A stretch of 38,617 nucleotides of DNA, taken from NCBI GenBank assembly GCA_007694925.1, contig REET01000128.1:1-38617 (forward strand), read 5' to 3'. A program made the translations under genes and the position numbers. This DNA comes from Phycisphaerales bacterium. Lineage in GTDB: Bacteria; Planctomycetota; Phycisphaerae; Phycisphaerales; UBA1924. Below the pieces are notes generated by a model. It saw nothing but the letters and a program-made list of their open reading frames with translations, made no database searches and was not told the origin of the DNA. Shown here one piece after another: positions 1-8,957 of the stretch. Each line of letters opens with the position of its first letter. Position 1 is the first letter of the stretch.

Positions 1-1206
1 GTTGAGGTTCGAGGCCAGCCGGTCGTTCATCCCAGACAAGAGCCTCTTGCCCGAGATGGTCGTGTCGGTGAGCGCCTGGCCGACCGTCAGGCCGAGGTTG
101 GCGGCGGTGTTGCCCGCGGTGCTCGAGTTCTCGTTGATGGTGATCGCGTGCCCGGCCGAGTTGTTCAGGACGAGGCGTTCGCCGTTGGGCCCGATCGAGG
201 CCGAGAGGCCGGCGATGCCCTCTTTCTGCAGCGCCTCGTTGATGCGTGCGACGGCGCCGCCCATCGTCGAGACCGCCGGCGCCTTCTGCACGAACTTGCC
301 GTCCTCTTCCTCATAAACGGCGCCGAGGTTCACGCGGACGGTCTGCTGCGTGCCGCCCCCGGAGTCGTCGATCCGGAGCTCGAAGTCGTAGAGCCCGGTG
401 CCGACGATGTCGCCGATGTAGACGCCGTTGCCGTCGCGCAGGATCGAGAGCTGCGTGTTGGCGCCGATGTAGTACACGCGATCGCCTTCGAGCGTCTGCA
501 CGCCCCCGGTGTCGCTGCTGGAGCCGACCAGGCCGAGCGTCGACGCCGTCGAGCCGCCAAGCGTGTCGCGGATGGTGAACGCCTGGCCGGACTCAGAACG
601 CAGCTCGAAAGCGCCGTCCCGCAGCGTCGCCCGAACATCCACGCCCGTCGCGTCGTTGACCGCCCTGAGCACATCGTTGACCGTCACCGCCCTGGAGAGG
701 TCGACCTCGACGCTCGCCGAACCCTGCTCGATGACGATCTTCCCGCGCTGGATCCCCTCGCCCCCGTTCAGGTCCGAGAGGTTCATGTCGCGGTTCAGCC
801 TGGTCTCGGGGGGTTCGAAGGTGAACTTCGAGGCGCCGAGCCCGGTCGTGTTCCGGTCGGCAAAGCCCCGCGAGAGCATCTGGCGCGACGAGACCAGCCG
901 GTCGACCACGAAGCGGAAGGTCCCCTCCTGCGCCCCGGCGTTCGCGGTCGCCTGCATCACGTCGGGGTCCGACGAAGTCGCGCGACGCGTGTCGAAGGTG
1001 TTGTCGGTCCGGAACTTGCTCGCGGCGGTCCGCAGCGAGCTCATCCGGCTGTTGATGTCCATGAACGCGGCCTGCTGCGACTGCAGCTGCACCAGACGCG
1101 ACTGGATCACCTGCTTGGGCCGGGCCTCGACCTGGAGGAGCTGGGCGATGAGCTGGCGGCTGTCGATCCCGCTGAAGATCCCGACGCTGGAAGTGATGCC
1201 GCCCAT
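1..1206 (-). CDS. fliD: Flagellar hook-associated protein 2 (FliD, filament cap), C-terminus cut off
   Basis: FliD caps the flagellar filament outside the cell and folds incoming flagellin. The N-terminus MGGITSSVGIFSGIDSRQLI, followed by LLQVEARPKQ, is the family's conserved D0 helix (xGIxSGLDxxxLxxxLLxxE), and a coiled-coil-prone stretch (LVQLQSQQAAFMDINSRMSSL) follows. The next 300 residues have the Thr/Ser/Gly/Asn-rich, FlgL-like beta composition of the FliD D2/D3 domains. 402 codons are visible and the frame is open at base 1, so the C-terminal D0/D1 helix lies outside the window. The ATG at 1206 is preceded by an AGAGGA-like ribosome site. It is divergent from the membrane protein at 1448. 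FlgL is a less likely alternative because the SGID motif is FliD-specific. Confidence 0.85.
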   Translation of the reverse strand, partial: MGGITSSVGIFSGIDSRQLIAQLLQVEARPKQVIQSRLVQLQSQQAAFMDINSRMSSLRTAASKFRTDNTFDTRRATSSDPDVMQATANAGAQEGTFRFVVDRLVSSRQMLSRGFADRNTTGLGASKFTFEPPETRLNRDMNLSDLNGGEGIQRGKIVIEQGSASVEVDLSRAVTVNDVLRAVNDATGVDVRATLRDGAFELRSESGQAFTIRDTLGGSTASTLGLVGSSSDTGGVQTLEGDRVYYIGANTQLSILRDGNGVYIGDIVGTGLYDFELRIDDSGGGTQQTVRVNLGAVYEEEDGKFVQKAPAVSTMGGAVARINEALQKEGIAGLSASIGPNGERLVLNNSAGHAITINENSSTAGNTAANLGLTVGQALTDTTISGKRLLSGMNDRLASNLN

Positions 1207-1447
1207 AGCTGCGAATTCCTCTGGCTTGCCCCGTCCGCGCTCCCGCAATCGGGGTGCCGATCGCAGGGCCGGCGCGGACAGACCGCCGGACGATGCAAAG
1301 GTCGGTCCGATCAGGCCCCCGCCTTCAACGGCGACCGTCGGAACGACGACGCCCGACAGGCAAAGATTCGGGGCCCCGATCCCGATCCCCGGCCTCGGCG
1401 TAAGGTCAGTGGCCCGGTCGCCCGATCTTCAGGGCCCGGAGAGCCTC

Positions 1448-2089
1448 ATGGTCCGATCAGCCAGACCCATCCTGCTCGCCGGCGCCGCCTGCTCGGCCGC
1501 CCTCCTCGCGACCACCCTCTACGGGGGTTCGGTCGCTCTTTCCGGGGGCGTGATCAACTGGCCGGTGCTCGGGTTCGAGGTCATCACCGCGATCGCCGCG
1601 GTCCTCGCCCTGCTCGCCGGTCTCGGCCGCTTCTCGCAGGGGCCGACGATGGCCTTCGCCTGCGCCGCCGGGGCCGCGGTCGTCGGGACGGGGCTCTCCC
1701 TGGTCGCCCGCCAGTTCCCGCCCATGGGCGTGCTGACGCACCCGTTCTTCCTGCTGCGGTTCGCCCTCGCGGCGGCGCTGGTTCTTATCGGGGTCGCGGT
1801 CGCCTTCCAGCGCGAGCCGAAGGCCCTCCGCCCGCTGCTGACCGGTGTCGCCTGCCTCGTCGGCTCGGTGGTGGTCGCGGGCGCCCTCCTGGCCGCCAGG
1901 GGGCTGATGGGCATCGACTCGGTCTTCGCCCGCGTCGGGGCCGTGCTGCTGATCCTCGTGCTGGCGGTCGGGGCGGGGGGGCTGCTGGCCGCGGGCGTGC
2001 ACCTGGTGGTCAGCGCTTTCGAACGCACGCGGATGCCCGAAACCGAAGGAGACCGGGCGGGCGCCGCAGAACCCTCGAACGCCGCATAG
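1448..2089 (+). CDS. Six-helix integral membrane protein of unknown function
   Basis: 213 residues. I do not recognise the family. About six hydrophobic segments can be read, near residues 8-25, 38-60, 67-87, 100-120, 130-150 and 163-190. They are separated by short loops, and the last 20 residues are polar and acidic (ETEGDRAGAAEPSN), probably cytoplasmic. No catalytic or metal motif is visible. The start is taken at the ATG where hydrophobic coding begins (VRSARPILLAGAACS); the same frame stays open far upstream, but that part lies opposite fliD and has no protein-like character. It is the first gene of a possible pair with the DUF4230-like gene 100 bases downstream. Confidence 0.65.
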   Translation: MVRSARPILLAGAACSAALLATTLYGGSVALSGGVINWPVLGFEVITAIAAVLALLAGLGRFSQGPTMAFACAAGAAVVGTGLSLVARQFPPMGVLTHPFFLLRFALAAALVLIGVAVAFQREPKALRPLLTGVACLVGSVVVAGALLAARGLMGIDSVFARVGAVLLILVLAVGAGGLLAAGVHLVVSAFERTRMPETEGDRAGAAEPSNAA

Positions 2090-2189
2090 CGTCCGATGGG
2101 GCGGTCTGCACGAAACCGCAGCGGAGAGATCCCGATAGACCCTACGGCCCGACGCGCCTCACGCGCGGCCAGATGCGCGGAGGCGCGAC

Positions 2190-2888
2190 TTGGAAACATT
2201 GATCAACATCCTGCTCCTGCTGCTCGGCGTGCTCGTCGCGGCGATCGCGGGGCTGATCCTCTGGCGGATGCTCACCCGCAAACGCGGCGAGCCGTTCGTC
2301 CCCGAGAAATCCCGCGTCGACGCGATCGCCGAGCACATGCGAGCCGTCGGCAAGCTGATCGGCCTGGAGGTCTCGGCCAAGGAGATCGCCACCGCGACCA
2401 AGGGGCTGAGCTGGCTCCCGCCGTTGCTGCTCAGCCAGGCCCGCGTCGCGATGATTTTCCACTTCGAGAAGCAGTACTGGATCGACCTGACCCGCGTGCA
2501 GGCGGCCGATGTCGAGCAGGTCGGCGAAACCGAGTTCGTCCTGACGCTCCCGCCTGTGGAGGGCTCGCTCAGGCTGATCGATGTCTCGCCCTACGACATT
2601 CAGGACGGGCGCGTGCTCGGGCTGCTCGATGTCATCCAGGTCAATGCCCCGACGCAGAAGCGGCTGATGGTGCGCGCCCAGGAGCAGGCCGCCCAGCTCT
2701 TCCAGCAGAACGAATCCCGCTACCACGCCGAGGCGGTCCGCAGCATCGAACGCCAGCTCAAGGCCTTCCTCGGGCTCTTTGATGTGCGGATCAGGCTCGA
2801 ATGGCCCGCCTCGCAGGAAACCCCGGGCAACGAGGCCGATCCCCAGCAGACGCAGGCCCCCGCCGGCGTGCTGCCGCAGGGGCGCTGA
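2190..2888 (+). CDS. Membrane-anchored DUF4230-like protein
   Basis: 232 residues. Residues 4-24 (LINILLLLLGVLVAAIAGLI) form one N-terminal membrane anchor, followed by basic residues and a soluble domain. The central part (YWIDLTRVQAADVEQVG, then FVLTLPPVEGSLRLID) resembles DUF4230 proteins in its GIDL...v.v.LP pattern. These are membrane-anchored proteins without an assigned biochemical role. The family match is from memory and moderate. The start is a TTG chosen because a clear GGAGG at 2179-2183 sits 6 bases before it and because it places the hydrophobic anchor at the very N-terminus. The C-terminal tail is Gln/Pro rich (NEADPQQTQAPAG). The stop is only 9 bases from the convergent CDGSH gene. 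Confidence 0.65.
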   Translation: METLINILLLLLGVLVAAIAGLILWRMLTRKRGEPFVPEKSRVDAIAEHMRAVGKLIGLEVSAKEIATATKGLSWLPPLLLSQARVAMIFHFEKQYWIDLTRVQAADVEQVGETEFVLTLPPVEGSLRLIDVSPYDIQDGRVLGLLDVIQVNAPTQKRLMVRAQEQAAQLFQQNESRYHAEAVRSIERQLKAFLGLFDVRIRLEWPASQETPGNEADPQQTQAPAGVLPQGR

Positions 2889-2897
2889 AAGGCGGGG

Positions 2898-3104
2898 TCA
2901 GTCCCCGTCCTTGCGCTCCTCGACGATGTTGCCCTCGTCGTCGTAGACATACAGCTTGCCCGGCTCTTCCTTGCTGCAGGCCTTGTGGCTCCCGTCGCAG
3001 AACGGGAACTTCTTCGTCAGCCCGCACCCGCAGACCCAGACCGGCTTGTCCTGCGGCTCGATCTTGATGGGACCGTCTCGGTGCTGTCGGATCAATCTTG
3101 CCAT
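2898..3104 (-). CDS. CDGSH iron-sulfur domain protein
   Basis: A 68-residue protein predicted to bind a [2Fe-2S] cluster through three Cys and one His, as in the mitoNEET/CDGSH family. All ligands of the pattern C-x-C-x2-T-x3-P-x-C-D-G-S-H are present: C25, C27, C36 and H40 in CGCGLTKKFPFCDGSH. There is no membrane anchor, so it should be a soluble cytoplasmic protein of the short bacterial type. The remainder is a basic N-terminus and an acidic tail (YVYDDEGNIVEERKDGD). It lies 24 bases downstream of the MoxR ATPase on the same strand and is probably co-transcribed with it. Its role here is unknown; electron transfer or cluster sensing is only inference. Confidence 0.9.
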   Translation of the reverse strand: MARLIRQHRDGPIKIEPQDKPVWVCGCGLTKKFPFCDGSHKACSKEEPGKLYVYDDEGNIVEERKDGD

Positions 3105-3128
3105 CTGCGGCCTCCTCTGTCTTTGTGT

Positions 3129-4055
3129 TCAGGCCGGGCTGCCGACGCCCGCGGCGATCGAGTCCAAGAGCGCCTTGGCCTCCTCGGCGTCGGGGTGCCC
3201 GCCGGCGGTGAAGATCAGCCGGTGGGCCGCGATATCGGTCAGGTTTTCCAGCACATCCTCGGGGATCACATAGTCGCGATTGTGGATCATCGCCGTGGCG
3301 CGAGAAGCCTGCGCCAAGGCGAGCGACCCTCGCGGGCTCAGGCCCACACGGATCGAAGGGTGGTTCCGCGTCGCGTCGGCGATGCGGACGATGTAGTCGA
3401 GGATCGCCCGGTCGACCTTCACCGCGTCGACCTGGTTCTGCAGATCGATCACCTCCGCCCGGTTCAGCACCGGCTTGAGCTCGGCCAGCACCCGCTGGGC
3501 GGGGCGGATCTCCAGCACGCGCAGCTCGTCTTCGGCGGAGGGATACCCCAGCTCGATCCGCATCAGGAACCGGTCGAGCTGGTTCTCGGGGAGCAGGTAG
3601 GTCCCCTCGAACTCGTATGGGTTCTGGGTCGCCAGGACCATGAAGGGCGGCTCCAGGGGGATCACCCGCCCGTCGACGGAGACCTGCTGCTCGCTCATCG
3701 CCTCCAGGAGTGCCGTCTGCGTCCGGGGCGTGGTCCGGTTGATCTCGTCGGCCAGCAGGATGTTGGTAAAGACCGGGCCCTTCTTCAGGACAAACTCGCC
3801 CGTCGCCTTGTCCAGCACGCTCACCCCCAGCACATCGCCGGGCAGAAGATCCGGGGTGAGCTGGATCCGGGTGAACGCGCAGTCGATGCTCCGGGCCAAA
3901 GCCGTCGCCAGGACCGTTTTTCCGACACCCGGCACATCCTCGATCAGGGCGTGGCCCCGGGAGAGCAGGCAGCAGATCAGCCGGTCGACCGCACCTTCGT
4001 TGCCCAGAAAGACTTTGGTGATGTTCTCCCGGAGTTCCTGGATCTTGTCCTGCAT
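3129..4055 (-). CDS. MoxR-family AAA+ ATPase
   Basis: A 308-residue cytoplasmic AAA+ ATPase of the MoxR class, whose members act as chaperone-like remodelling factors, often with a vWA protein. Visible motifs are Walker A (EDVPGVGKT, residues 39-47), Walker B (ILLADEINR, 99-107), the family hallmark TPRTQTALLEAM just after it, sensor 1 (LATQNPYEFEGTYLLPE) and the C-terminal lid with LSPRGSLAL. Length is typical. The ATG at 4055 follows an AGGAGA ribosome site. The usual neighbours (a DUF58 gene, vWA genes, a transglutaminase) are absent; the only partner is the CDGSH gene downstream. A vWA protein is encoded at 11678 in a separate operon, so a functional link to it cannot be shown. Confidence 0.93.
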   Translation of the reverse strand: MQDKIQELRENITKVFLGNEGAVDRLICCLLSRGHALIEDVPGVGKTVLATALARSIDCAFTRIQLTPDLLPGDVLGVSVLDKATGEFVLKKGPVFTNILLADEINRTTPRTQTALLEAMSEQQVSVDGRVIPLEPPFMVLATQNPYEFEGTYLLPENQLDRFLMRIELGYPSAEDELRVLEIRPAQRVLAELKPVLNRAEVIDLQNQVDAVKVDRAILDYIVRIADATRNHPSIRVGLSPRGSLALAQASRATAMIHNRDYVIPEDVLENLTDIAAHRLIFTAGGHPDAEEAKALLDSIAAGVGSPA

Positions 4056-4139
4056 CGTGTCTCCTGGCGTCGCGTTCGGAGTTTAGCGGCCAACGATCCC
4101 GCATCTTGAGGTACGCTGGCACAGGCCGGGGGGCGTTGT

Positions 4140-5180
4140 GTGACCGCCGAGCCGACCGGGTTTGTTCCCTACATGAACCACCAACAGGTCCCCAATCCGA
4201 ACCCCCCGACAGGCGCTGACCCTGTCGCGCAGAGCGAGCGGATCGCCAGAAAACTGGCGGGCGACCTCGCGTGTATCCGCTGTGGGTACAACCTTCGGTC
4301 GCTCAGTGTCCGGTCCGCCTGCCCCGAGTGCGGCACTTCGGTCCTCGCCACCGTACTCAACGCGGTCGACCCCGCAGCCGGCGTGATCGCGCCGATCCGG
4401 CGTCGGCGGCTGGTGGGGATCGGCCTGGTGCTCTGGCCTGCCGCGGCGATCGTCGCCGCCCTGCTCATGTGGCTCAACCGCTTCTGGATCGAGACGGCTG
4501 CGATGATGGAGGTCGGGCGCCTGCCGCCGCTCTGGCTCGGCCCTGCGACGCTGGCGGCGATGGCCCTCTCGGCGCTGGGCTCGATCGCCCTGATCGCCCC
4601 GCACGCGGGGATCCTTCGGCGCGACCGGCTGATGGCCGGGATTGGCACGGCCCTCATGGCGGCGCTCGTCGGCGTCCGGCTGCTCGACGCGGAAGCCCAG
4701 GCGCTCAACCCTGCCTCGTTCCTGAAGGGCTCGACGCTGGACCCCGGGCTGCTCACGCTGCGGGTGATCGGGGCGACGATGGTTGTCGCGATCGTTTTTC
4801 TGTTCAGGCCCAACGCCAAGCTGCTCGCCCGCCGGTCGCAGGTGCTCCGCAGCGGGGGGGCGGAGCGCCAGTCGATGCTGCCCATGGCCGGGGCGATGGC
4901 GTTGGTCTGGCTCGGCGCGGTGCTCGGGCTCGTCGGCGTCTCCGCGGGCGGCGTCGTGCTCGACACGGTCTTCTATGCCGACATGATCCTCACCGGGCTG
5001 GGGGCGGTGCTGTTTACGATCGGGCTGTGGGGCGTCTTCCGCGACTGCCTGCGGATCGCGCCGGTCATCCTCCAGCCGCGGCTTGAGCCCTCGAAGATGC
5101 TGGTCGACGAGTCGGTTCCGGAGCGATCCGCCAGCGAGGGCCGTCCGGCCCCAAAGAGAGCAGGAGGGCTCGGTCAGTGA
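4140..5180 (+). CDS. Membrane protein with N-terminal zinc ribbon
   Basis: 346 residues. A cytoplasmic zinc ribbon near the N-terminus (C45, C48, C61 and C64, in CIRCGYNLRSLS...CPECG) is followed by about seven hydrophobic segments. This ribbon followed by membrane helices is a recurrent style in Phycisphaerae-type proteins of unknown function. The start is taken at a GTG with a GGGGGG stretch just upstream. An in-frame ATG at 4173 would remove 11 residues without touching the ribbon and has no ribosome site. The C-terminus is polar and basic (PKRAGGLGQ). The stop overlaps the zincin gene by 4 bases (GTGA), indicating translational coupling. Function unknown. Confidence 0.75.
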   Translation: MTAEPTGFVPYMNHQQVPNPNPPTGADPVAQSERIARKLAGDLACIRCGYNLRSLSVRSACPECGTSVLATVLNAVDPAAGVIAPIRRRRLVGIGLVLWPAAAIVAALLMWLNRFWIETAAMMEVGRLPPLWLGPATLAAMALSALGSIALIAPHAGILRRDRLMAGIGTALMAALVGVRLLDAEAQALNPASFLKGSTLDPGLLTLRVIGATMVVAIVFLFRPNAKLLARRSQVLRSGGAERQSMLPMAGAMALVWLGAVLGLVGVSAGGVVLDTVFYADMILTGLGAVLFTIGLWGVFRDCLRIAPVILQPRLEPSKMLVDESVPERSASEGRPAPKRAGGLGQ

Positions 5181-5599
5181 CGGAAGAACAGCGGGCGTGG
5201 TTCGACGCCCTGGTCGACGAGGCGGTCGGCGAGTTGCCCGAGGGCGTTTTGGCGGTGCTCGACGAGACGCCGCTGGTCGTCCTCGACGAGCCGACGCCGG
5301 AGATCCTCAAGTCGGTGGGGATGGATCCTTCCGAGCCGGGGGCGGGCGCGTCGCTCTTCGGACTGCACTCGGGGATCGCGATCACCGATCGGTCCATCAC
5401 GCATTCCGGGGAGCTTCCCAGCCAGATCCACATTTTCAGGCGTGGGCTGATCGAGCATGTGGGGGGGTGGCGCCGGCTGGAGCGGGACGCCTCGGCGGTC
5501 GATGAACTCTACGAGGAAATCCGGGTCACCCTCCTGCACGAGATCGGGCACCAGATGGGGCTCGACGAGGACGACCTGGAAGGCCTCGGGTACGACTGA
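5177..5599 (+). CDS. Minimal zincin-like metallopeptidase family protein
   Basis: 140 residues, matching the small MMP-type zincin family (Zincin_1, formerly DUF1025). The zinc site HEIGHQMGLDEDDLEGLGYD is at residues 121-140. H121 and H125 with catalytic E122 form HExxH, and the downstream acidic DEDDL is the family's signature, with an Asp taking the third-ligand position. There is no signal peptide or membrane segment, so it is probably cytoplasmic. The start is a GTG overlapping the previous stop. Natural substrates of the family are essentially undefined. Coupling to a zinc-ribbon membrane protein may mean the two work together at the membrane; that is inference. Confidence 0.88.
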   Translation: MTEEQRAWFDALVDEAVGELPEGVLAVLDETPLVVLDEPTPEILKSVGMDPSEPGAGASLFGLHSGIAITDRSITHSGELPSQIHIFRRGLIEHVGGWRRLERDASAVDELYEEIRVTLLHEIGHQMGLDEDDLEGLGYD

Positions 5600-5780
5600 A
5601 TTCCGGTCGGTCCTGCCCTGTTTGGCGCCTCGGTTGGCGCGTCGGTTCGCCCGCGATCGCGGGGCTTCGCTGCTGGAGCGGGGTCGATGAAACGGGGCCG
5701 GACTGTTTCCGAATGCCATCGGTGGAGACGCGGCGGGATCGGACCCCCGGTCCCCGCATGTTCCCGAGGAGATCTCAACG

Positions 5781-7559
5781 ATGTTCAAATCCGCAGCAAT
5801 GACCCTCGCGTGCGCCGGTGTGGCGTTGGCGACGGCCGCGTCGACGGCGCTGGCCGACCGTTTCGAGGTCGCGATGATCGAGATGCGTGGCGCGGTCCAG
5901 GAGCGTCCGGGCCCGTTCGACTGGCTGGCGTCCGAGCCCCCCAAGACCCTGGGCGACTACCTGACGATGCTGCACCGCGCCCGCGACGACCAGTCGCTGA
6001 ACGCGGTCGTGGTGCGCCTGCGCGACGCGGCGCTCTCGATGACGCAGATCGAGGAGCTCGGCGTCGCGATGAACGCGGTGCGCGAGTCGGGCAAGAAGGT
6101 CTTCCTCTTCGCCGAGAACTACGGCACCGGCGAGCTGCTTCTGGCCAGCCACGCCGATCGGGCGATCATCCAGGCCGGCGGGGCGGTCTCCTTCCCCGGG
6201 CTGTACATGGAGGAGATGTACCTCGCCGACACGCTGAGCTGGCTGGGCGTCAAGGCGCAGTTCATCCAGGTGGGCGACTACAAGGGCGCCGACGAGCAGT
6301 TCATGAACACCGGGCCCAGCCCCGCGTGGGAAGAGAACATCACGCAGCTGCTCGACAGCATGTACTCGAACATCCGCGATGTGGTCAAGGCCGGGCGCGG
6401 GCTGAACGACCCGCAGCTCGACGAGGCGATGAAGGTCGCCTGGTTCGCCGACGCTGAGAAGGCGATCGCCGTCGGCCTGCTCGATTCGGAGGTCGACCTC
6501 GCCGAGCTCGCTTCGCACCTGGAAACAACTCTGGGCGGCGAGGTGAGCTGGACGGACCGCCCGACGCGCTCGCGGACGCGCTCGCGGATGGACACGAGCA
6601 ACCCGTTTGCGATCTTCCGGATGCTCTCGCAGGACCCCAAGCACACGCCGACGCGCGAGACGATCGCGGTCGTGCACATCGACGGCCCGATCATGGACGG
6701 GGAGTCCTCGCCCGGCGGGCTGTTCGGCGGCGCGACAACCGGCAGCCGCACCATCCGCAATGTGCTCGAAGACCTCCGCAACGACGACAAGGTCGGGGGC
6801 GTGATCATCCGCATCAACTCGCCCGGCGGCTCGGCGATCGCCAGCGAGGTGATCTGGCGCGGGCTCAAGCGTGTGTCCGAGGAGAAGCCCGTCTGGGTGA
6901 GCGTCGGGAACATGGCCGCCTCGGGCGGGTACTACATCGCCGTGGGCGGCGACCGCATCTACACCAACGAGTCGAGCATCCTCGGCTCGATCGGTGTGGT
7001 CGGCGGGAAGATGACTCTGGGCGGGGTGTACGACAAGCTGAAGGTGCGCGTGCACCCGCGTTCGCGCGGGCCGATGGCCGATCTGATGAGTTCGGTCGAG
7101 CCTTGGACCGGGGCGCAGGAGGAGCTCGTCCGCCAGCGGATGACCGAAACCTACGACCTGTTCGCCAGCCGCGTGCGTGAGGGGCGCGACGGGATCAACA
7201 TGCGTCGGGTCGGCGAGGGGCGCCTGTTCACCGGCGACCGCGCGGTGGCGCTGCGGATGGCCGACCGGATCGGCGGGCTCGACGACGCGGTGGGCGACCT
7301 CGCTTCGGAGCTCGGCTGGGAGCGTGGCCGCTTCGATGTGATGCACTTCCCCGGTCCCAAGCCGCTGTCGGAGATGTTCGGCGGCGCGTTCGGGATCACG
7401 GCCCCGCAGGTCGGCGCCGGCGGCGAGTTCGTCTCGCTGATCAAGGGCGTTGTCGGCGACGCGGCGTGGAACACGATCCGCGACCAGCTCGAGGCGATGG
7501 TGCAGGTCCGCAACGAGCCGGTGCTCGTGGTCCTGCCGCGGGCGATCATCATCAGGTGA
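5781..7559 (+). CDS. sppA: Signal peptide peptidase SppA, 67-kDa type (S49 peptidase)
   Basis: A 592-residue exported or membrane-associated protease that degrades cleaved signal peptides. A signal sequence occupies residues 1-25 (ending STALADRF). Two tandem S49 domains follow: the N-terminal half supplies the general-base lysine (K168 in VGDYKGADEQF) and the C-terminal half the nucleophile (S381 in GNMAASGGYYIA), the split Ser/Lys dyad of E. coli-type SppA. A basic linker (PTRSRTRSRM, residues 261-270) separates the domains. The GAGGAGAT site upstream supports the ATG at 5781. It appears monocistronic: 181 bases without a convincing gene precede it and an intrinsic terminator follows. Confidence 0.93.
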   Translation: MFKSAAMTLACAGVALATAASTALADRFEVAMIEMRGAVQERPGPFDWLASEPPKTLGDYLTMLHRARDDQSLNAVVVRLRDAALSMTQIEELGVAMNAVRESGKKVFLFAENYGTGELLLASHADRAIIQAGGAVSFPGLYMEEMYLADTLSWLGVKAQFIQVGDYKGADEQFMNTGPSPAWEENITQLLDSMYSNIRDVVKAGRGLNDPQLDEAMKVAWFADAEKAIAVGLLDSEVDLAELASHLETTLGGEVSWTDRPTRSRTRSRMDTSNPFAIFRMLSQDPKHTPTRETIAVVHIDGPIMDGESSPGGLFGGATTGSRTIRNVLEDLRNDDKVGGVIIRINSPGGSAIASEVIWRGLKRVSEEKPVWVSVGNMAASGGYYIAVGGDRIYTNESSILGSIGVVGGKMTLGGVYDKLKVRVHPRSRGPMADLMSSVEPWTGAQEELVRQRMTETYDLFASRVREGRDGINMRRVGEGRLFTGDRAVALRMADRIGGLDDAVGDLASELGWERGRFDVMHFPGPKPLSEMFGGAFGITAPQVGAGGEFVSLIKGVVGDAAWNTIRDQLEAMVQVRNEPVLVVLPRAIIIR

Positions 7560-7630
7560 GCCGATCGCGAGGTTTGTAAAGATCGTGTGAACATTCGCCC
7601 GGGGCGGAGACGCACGGGCAGATCGAGAGC

Positions 7631-7664
7631 GGGGCGCGGCCGAGGGCCGCGCCCCGTGTTTTCT
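7631..7664 (+). terminator. Intrinsic terminator after sppA
   Basis: A perfect 11-bp GC stem (GGGGCGCGGCC at 7631-7641 pairing with GGCCGCGCCCC at 7645-7655) closes a three-base GAG loop and is followed by GTGTTTTCTT. It lies 72 bases past the sppA stop and isolates it from the arsenite operon. Confidence 0.88.
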
Positions 7665-7742
7665 TGTGGTGACCTGGCGATCCTGCCGGAGCGCGCGAAG
7701 CGCTCTTTCCGCGGCGCAGGCGGTGTCGGTCGGATGGCGATC

Positions 7743-7748
7743 TATAGT
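7743..7748 (+). promoter_or_regulatory. Candidate -10 element of the acr3 operon
   Basis: TATAGT stands out in a GC-rich gap, 72 bases before the ACR3 start and after the sppA terminator. No convincing -35 hexamer was found, so this is a candidate only. Confidence 0.4.
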
Positions 7749-7820
7749 CGGGGCCTGAGCGGAGGCTGCCGTCGCCGACGCTCATGAGTCTCGTGTCCAG
7801 AATCTTCGGGAGAAACACCC

Positions 7821-8957
7821 ATGGCGGAGCGCCCGCCTGTGTCCGACCCACCCGACCCGAGCGAGGGGATGGACCTCTTCGGCCGGTTTCTGACCGTCTG
7901 GGTGGCGCTGGCGATCGTGGCCGGCATCGCGCTGGGTCGTTTTCTGCCGGTGGTGCCCGAGACCCTGTCGCGGTTCGAGTACGCGCAGGTCTCGATCCCG
8001 GTGGCGGTGCTGATCTGGGCGATGATCTTCCCGATGATGGTGCAGATCGACTTCGCGTCGGTCTTGGGCATCAGGCGGCAGCCCAAGGGCCTGATCGTGA
8101 CGACGACGGTGAACTGGCTGATCAAGCCGTTCACGATGTTCGCGATCGCGTGGTTCTTCCTGCTGGTGGTCTTTTCGCCGCTGATCCCCGAGGACCTCGG
8201 GCGCGAGTACCTCGCCGGGGCGATCCTGCTCGGCGCGGCGCCGTGCACGGCGATGGTGTTCGTCTGGAGCTATCTGACCCGGGGCGACGCGGCGTACACG
8301 CTGGTGCAGGTCTCGCTGAACGACCTGATCATGCTCTTCGCCTTCGCGCCGATCGTGATCCTGCTGCTGGGGCTCTCGGATATCCAAGTGCCGTGGGATA
8401 CGGTGGCGCTCTCGGTGTTTCTGTACATCGTGATCCCGCTCGTGGCGGGCTACATGACCCGCGTGGCGCTGATCCGGCGGAAGGGGATCGAGTGGTTCGA
8501 CGGCGTGTTCATGAAGCGGATCGGGCGCGTGACGCCCGCGGCGCTGATCGTGACGCTCGTCCTGCTGTTCGCCTTCCAGGGCGACAGGATCGTGAACAAC
8601 CCGCTGCACATCCTGCTGATCGCGGTGCCGCTGACGATCCAGACCTTCCTGATCTTCTTCATCGCGTACTGGTGGGCGAAGGCGTGGCGCGTGCCGCACA
8701 ACATCGCGGCGCCGGGGGCGCTGATCGGCGCGAGCAACTTCTTCGAACTGGCGGTCGCGGCTGCGATCGCGCTCTTCGGCCTGCACTCGGGGGCGGCCCT
8801 GGCGACGGTGGTGGGTGTTTTGGTCGAGGTGCCGGTGATGCTGGCGCTGGTGAAGATCGCCAACCGCACGCGCCACCGATTCGACGCGGCTGGGCCCGTG
8901 GAGGGGCCCGGCGCAGAGCCGGAACCCGCCGGCGGGGACCCGGGAGCTGACCAGTGA
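7821..8957 (+). CDS. acr3: ACR3 family arsenite efflux transporter
   Basis: A 378-residue inner-membrane permease with about ten helices that exports arsenite (and possibly antimonite). The family's catalytic cysteine is present as C142 in LLGAAPCTAMVFVWSYL, followed by GDAAYTLVQVSLNDLIML, typical of ACR3. The conserved acidic residue late in the protein is seen in LVEVPVMLALVKIANRTR. The ATG follows a GGGAGA site. It is the first gene of a three-gene operon: its stop overlaps the next start (GTGA). No ArsR repressor or ArsC reductase gene is near, so the usual ars regulation is missing locally. BASS-family relatives are the main alternative, but the Cys motif favours ACR3. Confidence 0.92.
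   Translation: MAERPPVSDPPDPSEGMDLFGRFLTVWVALAIVAGIALGRFLPVVPETLSRFEYAQVSIPVAVLIWAMIFPMMVQIDFASVLGIRRQPKGLIVTTTVNWLIKPFTMFAIAWFFLLVVFSPLIPEDLGREYLAGAILLGAAPCTAMVFVWSYLTRGDAAYTLVQVSLNDLIMLFAFAPIVILLLGLSDIQVPWDTVALSVFLYIVIPLVAGYMTRVALIRRKGIEWFDGVFMKRIGRVTPAALIVTLVLLFAFQGDRIVNNPLHILLIAVPLTIQTFLIFFIAYWWAKAWRVPHNIAAPGALIGASNFFELAVAAAIALFGLHSGAALATVVGVLVEVPVMLALVKIANRTRHRFDAAGPVEGPGAEPEPAGGDPGADQ

Noticed and set aside
2791-4122. A 443-codon minus-strand frame overlapping the MoxR and CDGSH genes
   Set aside because: It is the same strand in another frame over two genes with complete motifs; no protein family is visible in it.
5600-5780. A small gene between the zincin and SppA genes, from an ATG at 5687
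   Set aside because: That frame runs on inside sppA in the wrong register and has no ribosome site or recognisable protein; the gap is treated as noncoding.
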